Origin: Lingula anatina
Taxonomy: Eukaryota > Brachiopoda > Lingulata > Lingulida > Lingulidae
NCBI RefSeq assembly: GCF_001039355.2
Contig: NW_019774125.1
Span: forward strand, 486,684-544,741
DNA: 58,058 nt
Direction of reading: 5' to 3'
Position 1 is the first letter of the stretch; the number at the start of each line of letters is the position of its first letter. The position numbers and the translations under genes were made by a program. The notes under the pieces are model-generated. The model saw nothing but the letters and a program-made list of their open reading frames with translations. It was not told where the DNA came from and did not search any database. This document shows, piece after piece, positions 33,646 through 45,200 of the stretch.

Positions 33646-34324
33646 ATGAAAACTACAACAGAAAAAAGTTGCCGGTCGGACCATACATATTCCCATCAAG
33701 GTGAAAGTGAAAGACACCGGTCATGGATTTGTACGTTTCAGTCGTTGATTACTTTAACGGCATGGACAGTAATGTTGTGCGGATTAGCGTGGAGTATGAC
33801 CATGGTATACAGACTGCAAGACAGGGTAGACAGACTGGAAACACAGTGTTCCAAGAATGAAAAAGTGGATCTGCAAAAGTATCTTGATGAGAATTTACAG
33901 AGAGAAGTTAGCCGGGTAAGAGAATGGATGAAATATACCACCGTGTTTATTTTGAACTCTGATGTGATTGCAGTGATGCACAGAGAAGTTTGAAATGTAA
34001 CACGGGATGATTGAAATGCAAGTGAAAGCAGAGTGGCATGGAGTTGTGCTTTGAAATACACATGGTGTCAACATTAGATAAATATTTGAATCCTATTGAA
34101 TATTTCAGCACATTTATTATAGAAATGTAAACATTAAATTAATGTGAAAGGATTGATGTTACAAGGCAAGATATGATTAATAAAAAAATCCTGAGATCTC
34201 ATCAAGAATATACATTGAATTCTGTTCAATTATATTGTCTTTCCATTGCAGCATATGATGATTCATTTGGCTAAATCTCGAAAAGTAAGAGCCTCAGGTG
34301 AGGGGCAATGCTTATGCCCGCCAG
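33646..34324 (+). CDS. Collagen exons 1-2: tail, membrane span, coiled coil, protease site
   Basis: Exon 1 (270 bp, 90 codons) ends CGG|GTAAGA in phase 0. Exon 2 (73 bp) follows TTGCAG| and ends in phase 1 within a Gly codon completed by the first two bases of exon 3 at 43664. Two cysteines (110, 112) just before the triple helix and one at 68 in the coiled coil could form interchain disulphides, as in other membrane collagens. Confidence 0.88.
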
Positions 34325-37300
34325 GTAAGTCCTCACGTTTAGTGCACATTCTATACTCCCTTAATGTAGATTTAAGTAAGTTGAATTCTTTTTTATATGC
34401 TTTGCATGTAATTTAAACTAATAGACTATCTGTAGTTTTCAATAGTTACCACTTGACAAAAAGATAAGTGGATGATTAAAAGATAAAATGTATTTGACAG
34501 GACACCTGATCACTCATCCATCTTTTTTAATTAACTAAGTCGTGCATAAATTCTGGTTTTTAAAGTATAATCATCTTTCATGTATGTGATATAATACCAT
34601 GTATTTACATTTTATGACTTGTTTAACAAAAGAATCATAAAAGTAATTATAGGTTATGTAAAAAAAAATGACAAAACAGTATAAAACTTTATAAACATTC
34701 TGATATAAACCTTCTGATGTAAATTTTGCATGTTATTCAATGTTACTGTATTTTAAATTTGTGTAGTGCTTTGTATTTTGAAGTTAAAAGGCAACATTTT
34801 GTCATACTGTTGTCACAGCATATTATATCCCCTTTTCTGCGTTAAGGGAATAATGATATTAAAGTGGGCCTAACCTGATAGGTGGTAGAGTGACATTTGA
34901 AAGAAGCTTGTACATTTTTAGGAATTCGTGCATAGCAGAGTTGATTAAGCTGCTAGTGTATCTCACCATCACTATTTCTTTTGCTTTTGAAAAAATGCTC
35001 AATATAGCGGCTGATTTTCCCCTTCATTGGGAGAGCTGACTGCACAGGATGGGGGTGGTGGCGTAGGGAGAATTACGATTTTTACAAATCTTAGCTGTCT
35101 TTATGCGATTCTATAATGTGATGCACTTTGAAGTTTTTGAAAAGTATATTTATACATTGTGCAATTAACAGTGTGTTAGAATTTGATGACGTGCTTAACA
35201 TGAAACATTTCTAAATATGGTTACACGAAGTTAAGATGTGTGATTAAGATTTTGGAACATCTGCTGGACTGTAACTTGACATTAAAATGAGTCAAGATGA
35301 TGGTCTTCAGTCCGTCTTCAGATTTATTTACACACCTGTTTATATGTTTACTCTAACTTAGAGATTCAGTTCTTAGATAAAAAATATCCCATGAAAAACA
35401 TTCTGAGCTCCAAATCTCTAAAGATAAGCCATGTTAGTTTTGTTTTATTCTGAATTAAAATCAGACAAGGAACTGCACATGCAGACCACAGCCTAAATTC
35501 TGAGCTTATCTTTTTAAGTAGATAATGCCTTGTGCTGTAAATGAGCAAAACTGGAAAACATTACCAGTGTTTTTGAAAGACAACCTTTTTGTTATTTATT
35601 TAACATTAGAGTACCAGCAAGCTACCTTGTATCTATCCCCTCTTCACTGAGCATCAATTATTCTTCCCAAGCAAGCTTCTGTCAGAACCACGCACTAATC
35701 AAGTAGGGGGAAGGTAAATTACATTATTTCATTACCAGTCCATACGCTTATGCTTAGCTATCCAATAGCTGCAGTATTGAAGTTTTTTCCCCCCTTGGTG
35801 CTGCGTGAGTGTTTTATTATGGAAAGCAGTCTTCATTCACCAAGGTAATTTGCTTTTTGACACTACTTAAATGTACTGATTTACTCGAAAAAAAAAAAAG
35901 ACACATGGGTATTAGGATATAAGAAGATTTTCTGTGGAAGAAGCTAAGTGATAGATGATAGCATCAATAATCCTGATACTATCTGTCTGGTTAACCCCAC
36001 TATCATAGCTAGAAGGGATTAGAGGAAGTGTTCATAATCCCAAAACCAGCATCCTTCTCTACAAGGAAATTAAAAGCATTTGGTAAAGTAAACATGATAG
36101 ATGGGATGGTTTTACACTTCTCAGATCAGTGTAGGAAGGATAGGATGTTACCCCCTAGAAACATTGAATGAATGACCTCTAATCTTAGCCTTTGTGGTTT
36201 CAATATGGTCTTTTTCCACCATGTGGTATTCGCTTTATCTCATTCATTCCCTAGGGGAAATACTATGAGCTTATTGATTTTGATTTAAAACTTTGTATGC
36301 TTTCTATTTTGAGGTGCTCGGATCTATTTTCAAAATAAAAAAATATGAGAAAAGCAGAGCAGTTGCTTCAAAGTGTCAGTTTTGTAACCTTTTCTGTAGC
36401 ATATATTCATTCCTGCAAATTTGATACAATTTTTTTTACATAAAAAAACATTTTTTTCTACAGGTTTTGAAAACCCCATAGTACCCACAATGCTTTTAGA
36501 CAAATGTCCTCATTCTACTCTTGGAGAATATATTTTAGGTTTAATTCCACAAATTGTTTTTGTGAGCTTATTGTAAGCTATACTGGTGGTATTATTCTGT
36601 GTGGGCTTTGGTTACCCCAACATGTAATGATAAAGTGTTAACAGCCAGAAACACATGGATGGGAACAGCCTTTCTGGAAAATGGCAGTCATAAAAATAAA
36701 ACCGTCCTTATCTAGGCACTGGTTTGAAATCGCTAGGAAAGCTTCTTGCCCTTTGTAAATGGCTGATCAACAGGTTTATGTGACAGAATTATCTGTGGGT
36801 TGGATGATAATGGGTGTAAGCTTCATGGTAAAGGTTCAGAAATGGAGGGTCAGTTTACAGAACATAACTCTTACATCAGGTTAGAAAATACTGCACTGGA
36901 AGATAGAAGGCGGCGTCTGCTGGTTTTTTCTTTTCTTTTTTATTAAGAGGTGGTGTTGTGTGTTAATGTTGTGGTTTATGTTAAGTGAACTTAATCCACA
37001 CTTGTTGTGCTGGCGAAAGAATAAACTCAGATGTACAGAGTGCCAACAGAGAAAGCGGCAGTCCCAGTGAGCCCGTCTGTGTACTCTGGTTAATTCTAAT
37101 CCAGTATCTTTGCCTAAGCCTAATTCTGACCTGTGGTTCTTATTCCACTATTCCATGTGATCTACAGCTGAACACACAGCTCTGCTCTGCTGTGTTTCTC
37201 AAGAACGGCAGTTCTTAAAGCAACCTTATTGTCCAGACATGTGGGATTGAATGGTGTGATAGTATCAGGGCTGTTCAAAAAACGCACAGTCCATTGACTC

Positions 37301-40300
37301 CAACCAGATGGTGTATCTCTAAGTTTATACATTTTTCTCATGATCTCCAGCATCACAATTAGAAATGCAAAGATACATAAATATTTTTTTCACATTTCTT
37401 CAGTCATGGTGGTTTGCATCAGCAGAGAGTAAAAGGAAGAGAGCATTTAGAAACTCATGGGATTTGTTAGAATAAATAGGATATCATATTTTGACATCTT
37501 TTACACTTAAAATTCCTCAGAATACAGCCCATGTAAGCTATAGATTTATCATGTATGTGACATTTGCTGTAAAAGCAAGCAGAAACATGGTCCTTTTCAG
37601 ACCAGCAACTTTTCTGATCAATTAAGTTTTTGTTTAGCACTTAAGAGCTTTTAAATAGTTTTGACAAAAAAGGAATACTTGAATACTGCTTGTGACTAAT
37701 TTGGGATATTTATATCATCTATTTATTAAACTTTATTGTGTCATGGTAAATTTAAAATGTATTAGTAAATTGAGCAACTTCAAGAAACTTTGAATTTTAG
37801 AAAACTATCAAAAAGTAAAAGCACTTTGCAAAGTGATGGGAAAAAATTGTGGTCTGTAAATGGAATCATTTCTCAGTCCATTGTGGTCACAGTGAATATG
37901 ATAAGTGTTGAAGTATAGCTACTTTGTGGTATAAAGTTAGTTTTAAATAGTGGTTTTGATAATCTTTCTTGGTGGGTGAGTTAGGGATAGGACACATCTT
38001 ATCTTCACCTTCTAATTGAATCTTCCAAATGGGAGTTGAAGGCTTCATGTGATTTCTATGTATCCGTCAGGAGACTGAAAAAAAAATTCCTTTATACCCC
38101 ATTCACACTACAGTTGCAAAAATGCGCATTTCTATAATCCGAATTTTTCGTTAGGAATCCGATTCGGTATTGCGTTCACACACGCTAAGCGAATCCGAAT
38201 CCCACGTTGAAAATTTCAGGTTTAACTTCCTGTTTTGAACACTCGCGCATGCGCCGCACAGAAAATCTTAAAATACCAACAACAATTTGTGACGACAAAT
38301 GCAACTCTAAAGACATTCCAGCATTCTTGAGAAGTATAAGATGGCAAAATAAGTTTGTTTCCTCATGTTGTAGTGAGTGGCGACCTCCAAATACGTTTGG
38401 TGCAATCGCTAAAGTAATAAACAAGCGTTCATAGATACCCGCACTTATCTGCACGCATGTGCAGTTAGATCTGTACAGGTGTCGATTCCGGTAAGTTATC
38501 CGGATCGCGCTTAGAAATCCACCTCGCTTGCAGGATTTTGAAAATGCGCATTACAAAAATCCTCTTGCGTTCACACTACTGCATTTATTCGAATTGTGAC
38601 CTAATTCGCAATTTATCCNAGTTGAAGGCTTCATGTGATTTCTATGTATCCGTCAGGAGACTGAAAAAAAAAAAAAAAATTCCGTTAGTCTCTGTAGTGT
38701 GGGATCCACAGTAGATGGTGCACGTAAATCAAGGAAATGGCAATTCCAGGGAAAGATCTGGGCTTAACTTGTAAATACTCTAGGCTGAGTGTGCTCCAAG
38801 CATAAATTGCAATTAAAGATAGATGTTCTGGCTTGCTTTATTTCACCATAAAATTCACCTTCAGAATACACACACTTCTCGGTGAAATGAATCATTGAAC
38901 TGCTTGCAGACATGGTGGCCAGAAAAAACACAGCCATATTTTTGGATAATTTGTTACTGTCCAAACCTCACAGTCATTAGAGTGTAGCAGAGAGAATCTT
39001 AATAAGTTGCCACATCAATTTAGCAATTTTTTAGAGTAACAGATGTGATGCCTCACTGTAGTAAATTTATGTAGGAATATTGGTTCTGTAGCATGGTATT
39101 TTAGTAACCCCCTTGTAGCCATTGTTCACACACCAATTAATAATCTGTTCTGTTCGTTAATATTGATTACCGAGTGAGATGTTGGAGGTTTTTTCCCAGA
39201 AAAGTGCACTGTTTATATTTGGTGAAAAGGTGTGAAAGCTGCAGGCCCTTGGAGCCCGGTTTACTTTCAGGTGGGTGCACTCTGTACTTAGCAGTTGAAC
39301 AGGGCTAGGTGAACAGTTGGAGAACAGGTGTGAAAGGATTCAGATCTCTGTTAACAAGATGGGAAAACACCTTTGTTACATCAGGAAGCAGGATTTATAG
39401 CTATGGATCTGCTCCATTTGCTGAAGTTTTACCTACTAGCATATACCATAAATGCTGGAAAATATGTTTCAGAAAGTCTTTTTCTAATATCATGAAACCC
39501 TTTTTTGAGCAACCCCACATGAAGTAATGCTGGATCTAATTAAATTCATTTCATCCACATTCACAGATGAATTTGCGCATTCCTTTTATTAACTTTTCCA
39601 TTTGTATTAGCTTTGTGGTTTTGAGGTATGAAGAGGATTCACACCAGCAGGGCCCTCTTAATCTTCCCTTAATGAAGTTGACTGAGTCCAAGATATCTCA
39701 GCCGTGAAACTTGCGAACATATCTGATAGCAGGGTGAAGAGCAGACAAATGAATTGGGTAAATTGGGTCCTCAAGCTGAGAGAATTTAGTTGGGAGTGAC
39801 CAGTTTGATGATTTCATAGTCTTTTTGTACCATGTGTCTGATTATGAAAGACTCCGCAACTGCCACTAAGGCAGAAGAAAGCACCCCTACCCTTCCTTTT
39901 CAGGGCAGTGCATTGGACTATGGTGATGAGCATCTTTAGTATATTCTTGTGGGATCGGTAGGGTTCAGCGCTCCCACATGGGGGATAAAGAGCCCAAATT
40001 GGTCTCTACAGTATATGTGCATTTGTGTAGAAAAAGTCAAGAAGATTGACTTGGCATGGGAAAACTAAGGTTGTCAACAGCCTGACCCCATCCTCAATGT
40101 AAAAATGATGAGATTTTCAGAAAAATAATTTCTTCATTCTCATCCAGGTGCAGAAATAGGAAGAAATTTGAAAAAATAAGAAAAAAAACATTAATTTTGG
40201 ACATTGAATTCATTCTTTTCCATCCTGGAAGGCATACTAGCTGAAAATATCTACTATTGCAGTTGTTTGTGTATATGGTTTTTTCACGTACAGTATATAT

Positions 40301-41423
40301 CATAAAAGAAGTATCTGATCAGTGTTCAATTCCATCCCTATTCTATTCTATCTCTGATTTGATAGAGGCAAATTGGCCTGCCACATTAGAAAGGTCACTT
40401 TAATTTCCTTTAATTACCAGATTAAATGCCTAACTCAAAGGCTCTTGCAATAAAATACCTGTGATTTACAAAATGTGGAAAGGCATAATAAAAAGAAGGG
40501 ATTTTTTTATTGAGAATTGCACTGTATACCTTACAAGGAAAGGAAACATTACTTTGATGCATACCAAGAAGGTTCACTATGACTGTATCCAGCATAATGT
40601 TTGTAGTTGATTTTGGGGTTTATGGATGTATTCAGTGGTAGTAACCCATCAACATGGTTTAATAAATTATATTTTATTTATTATGGATTATAGGGATGTA
40701 TTTTGTTTTTTGGGAACCACCTTTTCTTGGAATTTGAGTCCTTTTTATTTCTTTAGTAATTTGATTTTAATGATTACTGAAATCCCCCAGAAAATTCTTA
40801 GAATTTTTCCCCAGGTCAAGATGTACTTCTTGATTTATTCACATGATACAGTAAGCATTATCCGGAGCTGGCCAGATCCATGTTTATTATGGAAATGGAT
40901 CAGTAAGAAAACTTGCCACCCTGAAGCGATGGGGGTTTACCTGAGAATCTATTAATTGAAGAGATTAAGTAGAGCGAGATTTAATTACACGACCAGGTAG
41001 AATCAGCTGGAACCGGGGATAAATGGACCATTAAATGAAGTAACACATTCTTGGTGTTATGTATTATTCAGTGGATACTGTACTATGCTAGGAAAGTGGG
41101 AAGTTACTTGTAGGTTGTTCTAACGTACGTGATCCTGTTCTTGCAACCATATCTGTGTACGTGACTGTAGCTTAGGCAAATAAGTGTATAAGGGTCATTT
41201 CAAATATTTTTTCCTTCCATGAAACTTTTAGCTTGGTATACTCCTGCCAATTTTGACCAAGAAAATAGAATTGAATACTATTTTTTTGTAAGTCTGAAAA
41301 GATAAAAAAAAGATTTATCATGGAAAAGCGATGCCACCTGATAAAGTATGAAATATAAAGCTAATTCTGAAATAATTCACTTTGGAGTCCCTTTTAAGAG
41401 TGTATAACATTCAGTTGAACGGT

Positions 41424-41496
<73 letters not shown>

Positions 41497-42210
41497 AAAC
41501 CAGCTGATGAAGTTGTGCTTAGTCAGCAACAGAACATATTCTTCAGAACCATCCCGTCTTGTTACTGCTGTCATCTTGAATAAAACGGTCTACCTTGCAT
41601 TCTTATGATGTGGTTTCTGTGACAATTATGATTTGAAGTGATCTATGACAAAGAAATATGTACCCATGCTACTTCGTACATTATAAGAACATTGTGTCTG
41701 TTGCTGTAGCAAATTATCAAATGTTCTAGCTCTGTTCACCAGGTGAGAAAGCTGTCAAAAGAGGAATTTCAAATCAAACTGAAGTTTTATGGAAAGCAAA
41801 CCAAGAAAAAAAACATATAAATGTAGAAATAACAGTGTCATTTCAAAGATAATTCTTTGGTCTATTAAAGTGATAATAACTCTTCGTTTTGGCCAAAAAA
41901 TGAATTTTCCTGGAGTAAACAACAATTTCCCCATACTTACCAATGGTTAATGAATCCATTTTTACATTCAAAGTTAGTCTCTGGTTTTTTTCTAAAAAGT
42001 TTGGTTTTTTGTTAAAATCTCTTAAGAGATTTTAACAGAGTATTGCCATCAATGGAGGTCACGTGGTCTAAAGACAAGCTCAGATACCAGAATAATAGCT
42101 GTAACTGCCGTTTTTTGTGGTAAAACAGAATATATTTTATTTCTATGAGTTATTCACAATGTTTTTATTGGGAAATATAAATCTCATATGAAGAGTTATT
42201 ATCCCTTTAA

Positions 42211-42290
<80 letters not shown>

Positions 42291-45200
42291 AAAATAAAAA
42301 CTAACTGAAAGCAAAAACTTGAATTAGAAAATAAAAGGGAAGGTTGACTGCATTACCCCATGAGCCATGTAGTATTTTTTTGCTTACTATGTTTATTACG
42401 TTGCTGAAATTAAATTTCACAGGACCTGGTCATTTGAAATTCAATAAGTTACTTGTGTAAACCCCAATTTAGATAATTTTTTTTTACTGGCAACACTTGC
42501 CCTCTCAGCCCCTTTGTGGTAAGGAAAACTGACCATCATTAGGAAATACAAAAGATCTCCCATGGATAAACATGTTTTGTTAGTCTTTCAAGTGTTTTTC
42601 TAACCATTGAAGCAACTTCAGAAGGAATGTAAGAGGATGGTTTATGCTGATTATACCAGGGAAATGGGGAGAGTTTAAAAAGGGATATCCTCTCAGTTTT
42701 TAACTGGTTTTTAAAAATAATATTTGTGAGAAAAATATTAATTTAATGTAAGGTCATTATGTTTCTTATTCGTAAGTTTTACCCAGAAAAATGTATTTTT
42801 AAAACGCCATATTTGTTGATCTCTGTGCCTGTACTTTTTTATTGCTGCAAACTTTTTATAGCCAGGATAAGAGTAATGAAGAGACTAATTTGACTGGAAG
42901 TGTGGAAAAGGTTGCAGCAGGGCCAAAAATCACACATAAAAAGTCTTAGTTTTTATTTCCAATGGTTTAGAAGAGTGGCCATGGGAGAAATATAGTAGTC
43001 AGGTCAAATTACCAACTTCATCAAGTTCCATTTGTGTAGATCTTTATCCAGAATCTCAGTTATTGTGCTTTACTGAACTAATGAAATTATGGCCCCAAAT
43101 GGGTTCCCGCCATAATTCTATAAAGCATAACAAGCATAGACATTGCAATTGTCATTTGCATTAACGTAATTGATTTTAAAACACTGATACAGTGGTTAAC
43201 TTATCATATAATATGTATATATCCTTCATAGGGAGTGTATTTGATATAATTTACATTGAAAGTTGGCTGGAGACTTGAAGTTGAAGGATGTTCAGCATTC
43301 CCCAACATTAGGAGAAATTGTCTTACCACATGTTTAATAAAGTAACGAGATGTTGGAAATAAAGTAGTTTCAGAATAGTTTGCAGTATGATATGCCTTTC
43401 AACTTGATCTTTGATTTAGGTTTAAAGTCCTTATAGTAATGCTTTTTAACACAATACCATGAAACATTTAGTGCAAAAGCAGATTTAATTTTGTGGAAAT
43501 TTCAGTTGCCTTAGTACATATAAATAAGATCTTTTATTTCAGCAAAAGTGATTGATATGTATTGATTTGGAGAAGATCACAGAAAAGAATGTGTTAATTA
43601 ACATCACAGCTTTACAGCTTAAAATTCCTATGTTCAAAACTTTTAAATTGAATTATCTTTCAGGAGAAAAAGGAGAAAAGGGCAGGATAGGCTATCCAGG
43701 TCAGAAAGGAGAGAAAGGTCCAGAGGTATGTTGATTTCATGCCAAACTTAATAAATAAATAAATAAATAAAAGATATATTTGTTTATTTATATAAAATCT
43801 TTGAGACCTGTAAAGGTAAAAGGTCAGTGAAAGTCCCTTGTAAAATGCTTTGAAGGTAAACAAATTTATTTTCTTACAGATGAACCCAGTAATATGCTCC
43901 AAGTTCTTTTGTCATCTTTACTCAGTATTGTTTTTATAGTATTGTTATTATTATCCTTTTTGAAATCATAGAGTTACTTTTTCTCATTGCTGTAGGTTAA
44001 AAGACAATCTGTTGCTTTCATGATATTTTGTTCAAAGATGTAATCTCTTTTCATATAAGGTCTGTGCATGGATCCTCAAACCCTAACCTTATTTCTGTCC
44101 CTCCCCCTCAGTTTTATCTCCCATTCCCTGTACCCAGTAACTTTGTTCATGACAGCATCTTTACATTGGGCAGATCCTTTTTTATGTTTAATTTGTTTGC
44201 ATCAGCCCCCACTGGCAACTGGAAGTTTTTTACAGGAAGAACAGAAAATCCCAACAACTTGTTTCCAATTCCCTGTCAGACTACAAGTACCTTACATACA
44301 AATATTTACCTTCTGTTGCTAAAGAACTTTCAAATTACTGTCAAAACACTACATAAACTTGAGCTTAATTTCAACCAAAACACCTAAAAGCAACCATTTA
44401 TAACCAGAATGTGCCTGACAGTTACAATTACTTTACTTTGAGTTTGACCTTGGGATCAGAAGTGTATGAGGACCTTACAAAGTATGAAATAACAGTCTTT
44501 TGAAATAAAGTCACTTTGGAGACCCTTTTAAAGTGTGTAACATTGTGTGCATGATTGTAATCGAGTGCTGCACTTTGTTGTGTTTTCCAGGGCAAGAAAG
44601 GAGACACCGGACTCAGTGGCTTCCCGGTACCTGACACACTTTTATGTCTTTTTTTGTTGCTTCTCTGCTGATCTGATTTGCTGTGCTTTTGCTGATGTTG
44701 TGGGGTCAGGGCAGGGGTTATAACTGTGGATCTGTTTTAATTTAAAACTTTTTCTGAACACTACTATGTTTCATTGCTGTGCAAGCAATTTGAAAAGGGG
44801 GTTTCTTTTTCTGAAAAGTGGAGCCCCCTTTAATTTTCAACTTTAGAAATGTCACAGAAGTTACGTATCTGGATTTTTTCCAGACACAGGGACAGTTCTG
44901 TTGACACAGGCATGAAAAAATTGAAATGTTTATCTTAAATAACAGTGATTGCAGTTATGTGTCAGGCCCAACCCCACAAAATCATACTGTCTTTGTGGTC
45001 AGTCGTAGTCCATTTCATCTAGTTACTGACAATCATAGCTTGTTTTGGTATTCGCATTGTACCTCCTCAAAAGAGCTTCCATAGAAGAAGCCACATTTAT
45101 GCAAATGATCCTGATTTATTAAATAAACTGTGCTCATTTATAATTTGCATAGGTGATTCCACTGGGATCAACATAATGAAATGTCATTACTTATGCAAAT

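Larger units (their letters stand above)
34325..43663 (+). other. 9.3 kb intron of the collagen gene
   Basis: I found no Gly-X-Y exon or other coding exon in this interval. It contains the haplotype-join artefact at 38.0-38.7 kb, two long TA microsatellites, and a MITE at 41865-42210. Large first introns of this sort often carry enhancers, but no conserved element can be called from one sequence. Confidence 0.6.

Noticed and set aside
33477-33704. 75-codon plus-strand frame overlapping the collagen 5' UTR
   Set aside because: It is in a different frame from the collagen start, which has an in-frame upstream stop, membrane span and matching downstream exons.
44028-44387. 119-codon plus-strand frame in a collagen intron
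   Set aside because: No Gly-X-Y pattern, no domain, and it lies between two well-supported collagen exons that join in phase without it.
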